A DNA stretch of 64,000 nt. It comes from Blautia pseudococcoides (GTDB lineage: Bacteria; Bacillota; Clostridia; Lachnospirales; Lachnospiraceae). Each line of letters starts with the position of its first letter. The stretch's first letter is position 1. The stretch lies in the NCBI RefSeq assembly GCF_001689125.2, contig NZ_CP015405.2, forward strand, positions 2,266,001 through 2,330,000, given 5' to 3'. Of this stretch, positions 25,046 through 33,838 are shown one piece after another. The notes beneath the pieces are model-generated. The model was not told the DNA's origin and did not search any database. It saw only the letters and a program-made list of their open reading frames with translations. Both the position numbers and the translations under genes were made by a program.

Positions 25046-25822
25046 TTGGCATATAAAATTGTAATAGACGCCGGGCACGGCGGTTCAGATCCCGGTGCTG
25101 TCTATAAGGGCCGTCAGGAAAAAGATGACAACCTCCGCCTGGCTCTGGCCGTGGGACGGATTCTCTCCCAGAACGGGGTGGATGTGGTGTACACCCGCAC
25201 CACTGATGTATATCAGACACCATTTGAGAAAGCCCGCATCGCCAACGATGCCGGTGCAGACTGGTTTTTCTCCTTCCACCGCAACTCAAGCCCCCAGGCA
25301 AACCAGTATTCCGGTGTGGAAACCCTGGTCTATGACCTGTCAGGTCCCAAGGTTGAGATGGCAGAAAATATCAACGGGGCATTAGGGGAACTGGGCTTTA
25401 ATAATCTTGGTGTGAAGGCAAGACCCGGACTGGTGGTCCTTCGCCGCACAAAGATGCCAGCCGTCCTGATTGAGACGGGTTTTATCAACAACGACGCAGA
25501 CAACGCCTTGTTCGATGAGAAATTCAGCGAGATTGCACAGAGTATTGCCTATGCGATCCTTGGAACTCTGGAAGAGGAAGAAGTGGAACGTCCCCCTGCC
25601 GGTGAACCTGTCCTCTACCGGGTGCAGGTAGGCATGTTCAGGGAAAAACAATATGCTGATAATCTGCTCTATGAACTGCAGGACAAAGGATTTCCTGCCT
25701 TTATCCTGAATGAGGACGGCTTTTACAAAGTACAGGTAGGCGCCTACCAATACCTGGCAAATGCCGTGAGAATGGAACAGACACTGCGCCGGGAAGGCTA
25801 TAGTACCTGGATCACAACCTGA
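25046..25822 (+). CDS. N-acetylmuramoyl-L-alanine amidase (Amidase_3) with C-terminal SPOR domain
   Basis: A 258-residue zinc amidase that cleaves the bond between MurNAc and L-Ala in peptidoglycan. The Zn ligands lie in DAGHGGSDPGA and FFSFHRNSS, and the catalytic Glu in VLIETGFINN. A SPOR domain (YRVQVGMFREKQYADNLLYEL; FYKVQVGAYQ) occupies about 190-258 and should bind denuded septal glycan. Start is TTG 25046 behind AAGGAG. There is no signal peptide, unlike most housekeeping amidases; this layout is common in phage-type endolysins of Clostridia. It may leave the cell by an unknown route. Confidence 0.92.
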   Translation: MAYKIVIDAGHGGSDPGAVYKGRQEKDDNLRLALAVGRILSQNGVDVVYTRTTDVYQTPFEKARIANDAGADWFFSFHRNSSPQANQYSGVETLVYDLSGPKVEMAENINGALGELGFNNLGVKARPGLVVLRRTKMPAVLIETGFINNDADNALFDEKFSEIAQSIAYAILGTLEEEEVERPPAGEPVLYRVQVGMFREKQYADNLLYELQDKGFPAFILNEDGFYKVQVGAYQYLANAVRMEQTLRREGYSTWITT

Positions 25823-25870
25823 TACTTTAAAGCAACCCGCTGCGGAGCGGTATGAAAAATACCGAATATA

Positions 25871-25908
25871 AAAAGATGTCTTCTGCGCAAAGCAGGAAGA
25901 CATCTTTT
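25871..25908. terminator. Bidirectional intrinsic terminator
   Basis: Arms AAAAGATGTCTTCTGC (25871-25886) and GCAGGAAGACATCTTTT (25892-25908) pair with one bulged base, between the convergent amidase and mgsA genes. A and T runs flank both sides. Confidence 0.8.
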
Positions 25909-25936
25909 CCTATCTTATAATAAAAATCATATCACC

Positions 25937-26407
25937 TCACATGGAGTCTGCACGTTTTTCCACATTCTTTTTAAAGTTGATCACTTCATGGTCATATTCC
26001 CCGTCCATAAACTGGGAATGGATCATAAAATCTGCTGTAGCCTTGTTGATCGCCATGGGAATATCGTATACCTGCGCGATACGCATAAGGGCCTTCACAT
26101 CAGGGTCATGAGGCTGCGCTGTCAGAGGGTCTGAGAAGAACACTACAAAATCAATAACGCCCTCCACGATCTTGGCGCCAATCTGCTGGTCACCGCCCAG
26201 AGGGCCGCTGTTGTATCCCTTTACGCGCAGGCCGGCCTTGTCTGCGATCAGCCTTGCGGTAGTGCCTGTCCCGTAAAGGCTGTGGTTCTTCAGTATATCA
26301 TAATTCTCTCTGCACCATTCTATCAGCTTCGGCTTTTCATTGTCATGCGCGATCAATGCAATATGTTTCTTCTTTCCTATAGTAAATGTTACAAATTCGT
26401 TGTCCAT
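25937..26407 (-). CDS. mgsA: Methylglyoxal synthase
   Basis: A 156-residue cytosolic enzyme that converts dihydroxyacetone phosphate to methylglyoxal and phosphate, a bypass when sugar phosphates accumulate. Diagnostic motifs are IALIAHDNEKP (catalytic-region His and Asp), LYGTGTTARLI, YNSGPLGGDQQIGAKI and FFSDPLTAQPHDPDVKAL. Length matches E. coli MgsA plus a short tail. It is a single gene between a terminator and a divergent lipid kinase gene. The window also carries possible aldehyde reductases (29-40 kb), but no direct link is shown. Confidence 0.95.
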   Translation of the reverse strand: MDNEFVTFTIGKKKHIALIAHDNEKPKLIEWCRENYDILKNHSLYGTGTTARLIADKAGLRVKGYNSGPLGGDQQIGAKIVEGVIDFVVFFSDPLTAQPHDPDVKALMRIAQVYDIPMAINKATADFMIHSQFMDGEYDHEVINFKKNVEKRADSM

Positions 26408-26515
26408 GTATCTTAACTCCTTTCAGCTGTCTGTATGATCACAGTATTTGCTGCTGCCCACTCTGTGACCGGCAGCACCATGTATCTGCTGTTTTTTTAT
26501 CATATCATATTTTAC

Positions 26516-26544
26516 TTGTCCTCACAACGGGAAACTGCTACAAT
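26516..26544 (+). promoter_or_regulatory. Promoter of the lipid kinase operon
   Basis: -35 TTGTCC (26516-26521) and -10 TACAAT (26539-26544) have a 17-base spacer. They lie just upstream of the AAGGAG site and the ATG at 26567. Confidence 0.55.
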
Positions 26545-26566
26545 AATGGCAAAGAAGGAGAAGCGT

Positions 26567-27490
26567 ATGTACTATTTTATCATCAATCCCCGCTCCCGTT
26601 CCGGCAAGGGGCAGGAAATCTGGGACAACGTAAAAAAGCGTCTGGATGAGGAAAACCTGGAATACGAGGCCTATTTTACCCAGCGGCAGGGACACGCCGC
26701 CGAGCTGGCACATCAGATAGCAGCCCTCTCTATCCCCTGTACATTGGTTGTTGTAGGCGGAGACGGCACAGCGAATGAAGTGGTAAACGGTCTTGTAAAA
26801 ACAGTGTACACCCATATCACCCTGGGCTATATTCCCACAGGCTCCGGCAATGATTTTGCCAGAGGCCTTGGGCTTACGAAAGATACTAAAAAAGCTGTGG
26901 AGCAGATCCTGGCTCCCGCATGTATTGAAAAGATGGATATTGGCATCGCACAGTCGGACAAAGAAAAGCGTTATTTTCTCATCAGTGCCGGCATTGGATT
27001 TGACGCCTCCATCTGTCATGAAGCTCTGCATTCCGGCCTCAAGGATCTTCTGAACAGATATGGCCTGGGCAAGCTTACATATGCGGCCATTGCCCTGAAA
27101 CAATTGTTTCTGTACCGCCCCTGCCCTGTGGATATCAGGCTGGACAAAAAAAGGATTTCCCGTTTTCCCCGCTGCTTTTTTGTTGCGGGCATGAATCTGA
27201 AATATGAGGGGGGAGGCTGTAAATTTTGTCCGGATGCAGATCACTCTGACGGCAAAATCCACATTTGTGTAGCCGGAAAACTCTCCAAACTGAAAATCCT
27301 CACCATGCTGCCCACAGCATTTATTGGGAAACACATATGGTTTAAAGGCATACAGATAGAACAGGGGCATGTGGTGGAAATCATCAGCCGGCGTCCTCTT
27401 CCTGTACACTGTGACGGGGAATCTTTTGGATTCAGGAGTTCCCTCTCCCTGAGAACAGCGCCGGAACAGATTTCTGTCATCACCGGATAG
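26567..27490 (+). CDS. Diacylglycerol/lipid kinase (YegS/DgkB family)
   Basis: A 307-residue cytosolic, membrane-associated kinase. The start ATG 26567 (AAGGAG upstream) gives the canonical opening MYYFIINPRSRSGKG. The nucleotide-binding motif VVVGGDGTANEVVNGL and IPTGSGNDFARGLGL follow, with the beta-sandwich domain and a late DGE motif (HCDGESFG). Family members phosphorylate diacylglycerol or related lipids using ATP. It heads a run of three lipid-related genes (kinase, GDPD, PAP2), consistent with phospholipid or lipoteichoic-acid turnover. Confidence 0.92.
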   Translation: MYYFIINPRSRSGKGQEIWDNVKKRLDEENLEYEAYFTQRQGHAAELAHQIAALSIPCTLVVVGGDGTANEVVNGLVKTVYTHITLGYIPTGSGNDFARGLGLTKDTKKAVEQILAPACIEKMDIGIAQSDKEKRYFLISAGIGFDASICHEALHSGLKDLLNRYGLGKLTYAAIALKQLFLYRPCPVDIRLDKKRISRFPRCFFVAGMNLKYEGGGCKFCPDADHSDGKIHICVAGKLSKLKILTMLPTAFIGKHIWFKGIQIEQGHVVEIISRRPLPVHCDGESFGFRSSLSLRTAPEQISVITG

Positions 27491-27508
27491 TTGAAAGAAG
27501 GTTAACTT

Positions 27509-28342
27509 ATGAAATCACTGCTGATAATGGCTGCCATTGTACTTCTCGGTTTTTTACTTTATTTTTACTGTATTATGCCGCGTTTTACAAGAAAATCCCA
27601 AACTCGGGCCTTTATGCACAGACTCTTTGCACATAGAGGATTATTTGATCCCAAAGAAGGCATTCCAGAGAACTCCATGCCCGCCTTTGAACGGGCAGTC
27701 CTGTGCGGATATCCCATTGAACTGGATGTTCAGGTTACAAAAGACAACAAGATCGTGGTTTTCCACGATTATACATTGGGCCGCATGTGCGGCATCGACC
27801 TGCCTCTGGAGACAAAGACTTATGAGGAACTGCAAAAGCTCTCTCTGCAGAACACCGGAGAAAAAATCCCTCTGTTTTCAGATGTACTGAAATTGGTGGA
27901 TGGCCGGGTTCCTTTACTGATCGAGATAAAACTTCACTCCCGCCACACATATCCCTGTGCTCTTGTGGATAAACTATTAGAGGGGTATAAAGGCAGTTAC
28001 TGTATTGAATCTTTTAATTCCCTGGCGCTTTTCTGGTACCGGCGCAACCGGCCCGGAGTGGTAAGAGGGCAGCTCTCCTCCAACCTGACAAGCCCGGTGG
28101 CTGAGGGCGGATATGTGCTGAGTTTTTTGGTAAAACACCTGCTCACCAACTGCATCGGACGACCCGACTTTATTGCCTACTGCTATAAGGACAGCCGCAA
28201 CCTGAGCTTCTGCCTGGTCCGCCATCTCTACAAAACCCCTGTTTTTGCCTGGACGCTGCGCACACCGGAGGCCTATGAAAAGTGTAAAAAGCGTTTTGAT
28301 TCCGTCATTTTTGACAGTTTTCTCCCACGTAAACAGGCATAA
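27509..28342 (+). CDS. Glycerophosphodiester phosphodiesterase
   Basis: A 277-residue protein with one N-terminal membrane helix (MAAIVLLGFLLYFYCIM) and a GDPD TIM-barrel. Catalytic signs are FAHRG (His, Arg), ENSMPAFERAV, IELDVQVTKDNKIVVFHD (metal-binding Glu/Asp and second His) and LLIEIK. It hydrolyses glycerophosphodiesters to glycerol-3-phosphate and an alcohol. The lipid kinase gene ends 18 bases upstream, so they are one operon. The released G3P could feed the Glp enzymes encoded at 44-47 kb, though that is inference. Confidence 0.92.
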   Translation: MKSLLIMAAIVLLGFLLYFYCIMPRFTRKSQTRAFMHRLFAHRGLFDPKEGIPENSMPAFERAVLCGYPIELDVQVTKDNKIVVFHDYTLGRMCGIDLPLETKTYEELQKLSLQNTGEKIPLFSDVLKLVDGRVPLLIEIKLHSRHTYPCALVDKLLEGYKGSYCIESFNSLALFWYRRNRPGVVRGQLSSNLTSPVAEGGYVLSFLVKHLLTNCIGRPDFIAYCYKDSRNLSFCLVRHLYKTPVFAWTLRTPEAYEKCKKRFDSVIFDSFLPRKQA

Positions 28343-28405
28343 CCGGACAGTTTTTTCAGAGTGTGAATTGGATGTGAAGCTTTTCTGAATTTACTGTAAA
28401 TCCCA

Positions 28406-28434
28406 TTGTTATCTTGATTTTCCTGTGCTATAAT
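28406..28434 (+). promoter_or_regulatory. Promoter of the PAP2 gene
   Basis: -35 TTGTTA (28406-28411) and -10 TATAAT (28429-28434), with a 17-base spacer, lie 46 bases before the ATG at 28480. Confidence 0.65.
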
Positions 28435-28479
28435 GGGCAGGATAAAGAAAGGCTTTGGCATCGAAAAGAAGGTGATTTT

Positions 28480-29127
28480 ATGAATCTGCTGAAAAAATAT
28501 AAACACACCTGGATCATCCCGGTATATGGTATTTTTTACCTTACAGCTTTCCGGTATCTGGAACAGCGCGATGTCCGGCCCCATATCATCCATATGAAGA
28601 TTGATGATTATATCCCGTTCTGTGAATATTTTATCGTCCCGTATCTGCTGTGGTTCGCCTACATCGCAGTCACTGTTTTGTACTTTTCTTTTTTTAATGA
28701 CAGTAAACGGGAATTTTACCAACTGATCTTTACCCTTGGAGTGGGTATGACACTGTTTCTCGTCATCTCCTACATTTACCCCAACGGGCAGGACCTGCGG
28801 CCCAAGCTTACCGGTGACAGCATCTTTATTGAACTGGTGAGACATTTATACCGGATCGACACTCCTACTAATATACTGCCCAGCATTCATGTATTCAATT
28901 CCGTGGCCTGCTGCACAGCAGTTTTCAAAAACGCAAAAGCAAGAAAGCATCCCGTACTGCTTGGCAGTACCCTGCTTCTGACCATACTTATCGTCATGGC
29001 TACTGTATTCTTAAAGCAGCATACACTCGTGGATGTGGTAGCAGCGTTTGCGCTGAATGTGTTCTGCTGCCAGATGTTCTACAAAGCACATCCGGCCCGG
29101 CAGAAACAACCCGCATTTGTAAAATGA
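28480..29127 (+). CDS. PAP2-superfamily membrane phosphatase
   Basis: A 215-residue polytopic protein with about six membrane helices. The PAP2 catalytic parts are recognisable as PSIHVFNSVACCTA (motif 2, Ser-His) and FLKQHTLVDVVAAFALN (motif 3, His-x3-Asp); the first motif is diverged (YIYPNGQDLRPKL). Relatives include AUR1-type lipid phosphotransferases and phosphatidate phosphatases. Start at ATG 28480 follows AGAAGGTG. Its original downstream terminator seems to have been split by the 10.8-kb insertion that begins at about 29.17 kb. Confidence 0.85.
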   Translation: MNLLKKYKHTWIIPVYGIFYLTAFRYLEQRDVRPHIIHMKIDDYIPFCEYFIVPYLLWFAYIAVTVLYFSFFNDSKREFYQLIFTLGVGMTLFLVISYIYPNGQDLRPKLTGDSIFIELVRHLYRIDTPTNILPSIHVFNSVACCTAVFKNAKARKHPVLLGSTLLLTILIVMATVFLKQHTLVDVVAAFALNVFCCQMFYKAHPARQKQPAFVK

Positions 29128-29138
29128 GGCCTTATGGC

Positions 29139-29185
29139 CCGGCATATAAAAAGGACGTTCCGCTTAGGCGGAAGCTCATAAGGAA
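29139..29185. repeat. Left inverted repeat / attL of the 10.8-kb element
   Basis: These 47 bases are matched at 42 of 47 positions by the reverse complement of 39980-40026. The outer 23 bases look like one arm of the host's bidirectional terminator. The inner part (GGCGG-N-AGCTCATAAGGAA) repeats at the right end. A GA dinucleotide at 29171-29172 recurs at the right junction (40005-40006), as expected for the crossover core of TndX/TnpX-type recombinases. Confidence 0.75.
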
Positions 29186-29222
29186 GTAAATGAAATTTCT
29201 GGTAGAACCGGCGTGGTGGAAA

Positions 29223-30611
29223 TCACGCCGGTTTTTCCGTACCCGTAGGCAGTTCCGGTTTTTGAAGTGGAATCCGAATCTTGCCTACATAAGTAAAATA
29301 AATTTCAATCGTCACATGCTTTCTTCCATCGATTTTCTTCGGATTATGGATGACGATTTTTTCAATCAATTCGTTGACTGTTGCAGCGTCAAGCTCCTGT
29401 ATATCGGAATACCGTTCGGCAAGTTGCAGAAAACGCTCTACATCAGAAACTTGTTCGGCTTCTTCTGTGATTTCACGTTCCAACACTTCGGAAAGCAGTC
29501 TGATTTCTTCCTGTTCGGTCTCATACTGTCCCGATAGCTTCTGGAAACGAAGGTCACTCAGTTTTCCTAAAACATTATCTTCATAAAGGCGCTGAATGAT
29601 TTTGTCCAAGTCCTCCATGCGCTTCTGTGCGCCGGAGAGAGCTTTTCGTTTCTGTGTAAGTTCTTCTTTCCGGCTGGCTTCATCTTGCATCAGCATTTCC
29701 TGTGTAAAATCATCCTTAAACAATCGAACATAGGTCAGAGTTCGTTGGACACATTCCAGTACTCGCTTATACAGCGTGGTCTCCCGGATATAATGAATCT
29801 GACAGGAACCGGTATTGCTTTTGTAATTGGAACAGACGAAATGGTTTTGTGAATCATCCTTGTAGCTGTGACAAGTGCAGTAGTATAGCTTTGCCCCGCA
29901 GTCAGCACAGCGGACAAGGCCGGAGAATATACTTGTCTTGCCTGTTTTGGTCGGTCTGCGTTTATTTTCCCGAAGAACCTGTACCCGTTCCCATTGTCCG
30001 TACTCGATAATTACTGGCTGCGTCCCCTCAAATATCCGCTGGTTTTCTTTTGGATTTTGCAGTCGCTTTTTAAATTTCAGGGATTTGGCGTAGGTCTTGA
30101 AGTTGACGGTACAGCCGGTATATTCCCTCCGTTCTAAAATACCGGAAACTGATTTCTGGCTCCAGCCATATAGATTATCCGGCATTGTCCAACCTTTCTG
30201 CCTTGCATGGTAGGCGGTAACAGTCAATATCTGTTCCTTTGTCAGTATTTTTGCTATCTGCATAGGTCCTTTCCCCGCAATACACAGGTCAAAGATACGC
30301 CGCACTACCTTTGCCGCTTCTTCATCCACAATCCATTTCTTTTTGTCCTGTGGGTCTTTCACATAACCGTAGGGCGGATTGCTGGCAAGGTGTTCCCCGG
30401 CTTCTCCTCGCATTTTGACAACCGCCCGGATTTTCTTGCTGGTGTCCTTTGTGTAATAATCGTTGAAAACGTTATTGAAAACGGCAAAATCATTTTCTCC
30501 TTTAGCACTGTCTACATCATCATTGATGGCGATAAATCGGACATCGTAGTACATTTTTGGTGCAAAATTACGGGGGCATTTTGAAAAGTTCACGAAAAAT
30601 TCATAATTCAC
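29223..30611 (-). pseudogene. Large serine recombinase (TndX/TnpX type), N-terminally truncated
   Basis: The 462-codon frame lacks the catalytic resolvase domain with the active Ser. Recognisable sequence begins at YYDVRFIAINDDVDSAKGENDF, the end of that domain. It continues with DTSKKIRAV, the recombinase domain (GYVKDPQDKKKWIVDEEAAKVVRRIF), the zinc-ribbon (GLVRCADCGAKLYYC; HFVCSNYK) and a coiled-coil with DUF4368-like C-terminus (VNELIEKIVIHNPKKID). Intact members are about 520-550 residues. Its place at the element end, with its stop 38 bases from the left repeat, is typical. It should bind but not cut DNA. Confidence 0.85.
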
Positions 30612-30694
30612 CCTGGCAGAGAGGGCAACCGAAAAATCCTTCCATTATTCCGTACATATTTTAGGAGAAAGTTGCCGTCTGTCCTGAGAAAATA

Positions 30695-30735
30695 CAAAAA
30701 AATTCACACCGTAGGTTTTGGCCTATGGTGCGAAT
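30695..30735 (-). terminator. Intrinsic terminator after the OmpR-type gene
   Basis: A 13-bp stem (30703-30715 with 30722-30734, two G-T type mismatches) is followed on the minus strand by seven T residues. It ends the cargo operon before the recombinase remnant. Confidence 0.8.
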
Positions 30736-31242
30736 CTATTGTAATGCAAATTTATATCCAATTCCGGTAGCGCTTTTGATATAATCAGGGTCATCCGGTC
30801 TGGTCTTTAACTTTTTCCGCAAGTTACTCACATGATTATTGATTGCTTTCCGGGAATAGTAGGTATAATCCTCATTCCAGACTAAATCCATGATAAGCTC
30901 ATAAGTAAACACTCGTTTCGGATTGCTGGCAAGTAAAAACAATATATCAAACTCTTTGGCAGTCAGACTTATTTCCTGTTTGTGGACTGTTACCAGACGA
31001 TGTTCCAAACAAATATATAAATCACCTTCTTGTATTTCAGTAAGAGGACTATCTTGCTGCCAGTTATATTTTGGTGGATTTATACCTGTATCAGCAGTTA
31101 ATACTATATCTCCAAAAAGATATTGTGCAAGTTCTTTTCGCTGTTTTTCATCAAGCAAGAGTGCTAATTTCTCACCAATCTGCGTATCTGTTCCGGATAA
31201 ATCGAATACAGCTAATTTCCCATGAAATCGCCTCACAATCAT
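30736..31242 (-). CDS. OmpR/PhoB-type winged-helix DNA-binding protein lacking a receiver domain
   Basis: The 168-residue protein has a C-terminal winged helix (about 75-168: LTAKEFDILFLLASNPKRVFTYELI; KAINNHVSNLRKKL; IKSATGIGYKF). Its N-terminal 70 residues (FHGKLAVFDLSGTDTQIGEKL) do not contain the Asp and Lys of a phospho-receiver. It may be a response regulator whose receiver was lost, or a stand-alone regulator of a kind common on Lachnospiraceae mobile elements. It lies last among the cargo genes and has its own terminator. Confidence 0.8.
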   Translation of the reverse strand: MIVRRFHGKLAVFDLSGTDTQIGEKLALLLDEKQRKELAQYLFGDIVLTADTGINPPKYNWQQDSPLTEIQEGDLYICLEHRLVTVHKQEISLTAKEFDILFLLASNPKRVFTYELIMDLVWNEDYTYYSRKAINNHVSNLRKKLKTRPDDPDYIKSATGIGYKFALQ

Positions 31243-31315
31243 TTATTATTTCCGCTGCACGATGTTTTTTGCCGTTGCACAGCAGATTCTCAAATGTTAG
31301 GCTGCTTGATGCCGC

Positions 31316-32662
31316 TTAAATTACTTTACATTGTTTCCACTTGTTTTTCTTGAATCGAATCCAAAATATAATACCGCGGATTATCCAGTCGAGGCACATT
31401 GCGTAGGCAATACCTACAACGCCTAAGTTCAGCGTAATACCAAACAATACTGAAAAAACAAGCCGGACACCGACTGTTGTAAAAAGCGATATCGCCGTTG
31501 TAAATTTCACATCTCCAGTTGCTCGTAGACCTTTCCCGAAAGGATCGGCAAATGGAAACGCTACCGCATTGCATATATTATGAATCAACACAAGAACTAT
31601 TACCAGATGCTTTGTTTCCTCGGCTAACGAATAGAAATGCATCAGTATCGGCGTTACGGCGAAAATCAACCCATTCCAAACGAGCGAAAACAGCAGGGTT
31701 ATTTTCAAAAGTTTCCTGAAATAATAATCTGCCGCCTGCGTGTCACCAGCTCCCATACATTGTCCAATCACAGTAATAAATACAGGTCCCATCGTGACGC
31801 ATACAAGAGCAGCCATTCCCCAAATACTCTGTGCAATTCCGTTTGCTGCGATCTGATATGTTCCAAATAATGCCACAACACTGCTCAAAGCCACCTTTAC
31901 AAGTTGAAAAACACCGCTTTCCACGCCGTTTGGAATCGCGATCCGCAGCATCTGGTACTGTAATTTTTTCTTCCAGCTCAAAATCCATTTTACATGGTAC
32001 TGAACAGGATTCTTTCCTCCAAAACACAGAATGGTAATGGCAATAGCTGAAAATGTTCTTGAAATGAACGATGGGTAAGCAACTCCCGCAACGCCTGCCT
32101 TCAGTACAAATACACCGATTAAATTGCCAGCGATATTGATTGTATTAGCAATCAACGAAATATACATGGTCGTGCTGGTCTTGCCAAAGCTGCGGTAGAG
32201 AGCCGCCCCTGCGTTGTAGATTGCCAGAGCCGGATAGGAATAGGCTGAAATACGAAGATAGGTCACACAAGCCGCCATCACATCCTGCTCCACCTGCCCA
32301 AACATCATTCTCATTAAAGGTCTGTTGATTAACAGAATCAGTACGGCAGTAACAATAGAAAACAGCACGGAGGAGGTGAATAACTGACTCGAAGCTTCAC
32401 CTGCTATTTTCGGTTCGTTTCTGCCGATGTACTGACTGATTACCACTGCTCCGCCAGAGGCCAGAGCAGTAAACAAATAAATGAAAATGGTATTAAACGA
32501 GTTGACAAGGGATACCCCGGATACTGCCGCCTCTCCGACAAAACTAACGATGAAAATGTCAGCAATCCCCACCAGCATCGTAAGCAGCTGCTCCATAAAC
32601 AATGGTAAAACTAAATTTTTTAAATCTCGGTTGGTAAATAACGATTCTGACTGATTCATCAT
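31316..32662 (-). CDS. MATE family efflux transporter (element cargo)
   Basis: A 448-residue twelve-helix MATE transporter. NLVLPLFMEQLLTMLVGIADIFIVSFVG opens the first bundle, ASGGAVVISQYIGRNEPK marks the first loop, and MGPVFITVIGQCMGAGDTQAADYY the equivalent of the second half. The start codon overlaps the alcohol dehydrogenase stop (TAATG), so the genes are translationally coupled. In this operon it may export toxic carbonyls, flavins or conjugates, but the substrate is not readable from sequence. Confidence 0.9.
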   Translation of the reverse strand: MMNQSESLFTNRDLKNLVLPLFMEQLLTMLVGIADIFIVSFVGEAAVSGVSLVNSFNTIFIYLFTALASGGAVVISQYIGRNEPKIAGEASSQLFTSSVLFSIVTAVLILLINRPLMRMMFGQVEQDVMAACVTYLRISAYSYPALAIYNAGAALYRSFGKTSTTMYISLIANTINIAGNLIGVFVLKAGVAGVAYPSFISRTFSAIAITILCFGGKNPVQYHVKWILSWKKKLQYQMLRIAIPNGVESGVFQLVKVALSSVVALFGTYQIAANGIAQSIWGMAALVCVTMGPVFITVIGQCMGAGDTQAADYYFRKLLKITLLFSLVWNGLIFAVTPILMHFYSLAEETKHLVIVLVLIHNICNAVAFPFADPFGKGLRATGDVKFTTAISLFTTVGVRLVFSVLFGITLNLGVVGIAYAMCLDWIIRGIIFWIRFKKNKWKQCKVI

Positions 32663-33828
32663 TACATACTCTGTTTCAAAATATCTACGATTTCATTGTG
32701 ACCGAGAACTTTATATCCCCCCTCCATTGGGAAAGAGCCTTTTGCAATGCCGTCAAGCATATCCTCGGTTACGCCTAGGTCACTGATATTCATAACAAGT
32801 CCCAGCCCCTTCATCCAGGCTTCCATGCGGTCAAGTCCTTCCGAAGCGATTTCCTCATCGGTCTTGCCGTCCGAAGCAACATCCCACACATTTATGGCAA
32901 ACCTTTTAAATTTATTGAGTCCATATGGGCAGATATAACGATAATATGCCATCGAGACAGCAGACAGCGTCATGCCGTGAGCAGCATCGGTATAAGCGCC
33001 AATCGACTGACCAATCATATGCACCATCCAGTCGGTGGATTTCCCTTTGGCAATCAGTGTGTTCAATGCCCAGGTTGCTGTCCACATAATGTTGCTGCGA
33101 GCCTCATAATCATGCGGATTTTTAATGGCAATCCGGCTTGCGTGAATCAGCGATTTCATCAGTCCCTCTGAAATGTAATCAGAAGTGTTGTCATCTTCCC
33201 CGGAAAAATATTGTTCGGTGATATGATTCATAATGTCATAGAATCCTGCAATCATCTGATGCCTAGGAAATGTAAAGGTAAACGCAGGATTCAGGAGGGA
33301 GAACTTCGGAAATACATTTTCACCGAACACATGACCGATTTTCAGTTTCTGCTCATGGTTGGTGATAACAGCACCACCGTTCATCTCGGAACCTGTGCCT
33401 ACCATAGTCAGTACACAACCTACAGGGATGATCCTATTATCTACATCCTCCATGCGAAGATAGTATTTTTCCCACGGATCATCCTCGCAATAAGCAGAAA
33501 CGGAAACCGCTTTTGCATAATCGCAGACAGAACCGCCACCAACAGCAAGAATCAAATCAATCCCGTTTTCTTTTGCAAGTTTGCAACCCTCATACAGTTT
33601 CTGAACGGTAGGATTTGGCATAACACCGGAATCTTCAAAAACTGTTTTACCGTTTGCTTTCAAAATACTGATAATCTGTTCATAAATCCCGTTTTTCTTA
33701 ATGGAGCCGCCGCCATAAGTCAGCATGATATTTTTACCGTACTTCGGCAGTTCCTCGTTTAGATAGTTAAGCGAATCCTCTCCAAAATAGAGTTTGGTCG
33801 GATTGCAATAATCAAAATTTCCTAACAT
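32662..33828 (-). CDS. Iron-containing alcohol dehydrogenase (YqhD/butanol dehydrogenase type)
   Basis: A 388-residue group III alcohol dehydrogenase. MLGNFDYCNPTKLYFGE opens the NAD(P) domain, with GGGSVCDYAKAV the dinucleotide loop and TMVGTGSEMNGGAVI the family signature. Iron ligands are seen in PRHQMIAGFYDIMNHITE (Asp, His), SIGAYTDAAHGMTLS and later His positions. YqhD relatives reduce short and lipid-derived aldehydes with NADPH. It follows the CMD-cupin gene by ten bases with AGGAGG. Aldehyde detoxification is the likely role in this cassette. Confidence 0.92.
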   Translation of the reverse strand: MLGNFDYCNPTKLYFGEDSLNYLNEELPKYGKNIMLTYGGGSIKKNGIYEQIISILKANGKTVFEDSGVMPNPTVQKLYEGCKLAKENGIDLILAVGGGSVCDYAKAVSVSAYCEDDPWEKYYLRMEDVDNRIIPVGCVLTMVGTGSEMNGGAVITNHEQKLKIGHVFGENVFPKFSLLNPAFTFTFPRHQMIAGFYDIMNHITEQYFSGEDDNTSDYISEGLMKSLIHASRIAIKNPHDYEARSNIMWTATWALNTLIAKGKSTDWMVHMIGQSIGAYTDAAHGMTLSAVSMAYYRYICPYGLNKFKRFAINVWDVASDGKTDEEIASEGLDRMEAWMKGLGLVMNISDLGVTEDMLDGIAKGSFPMEGGYKVLGHNEIVDILKQSM

Positions 33829-33838
33829 GATATTCCTC

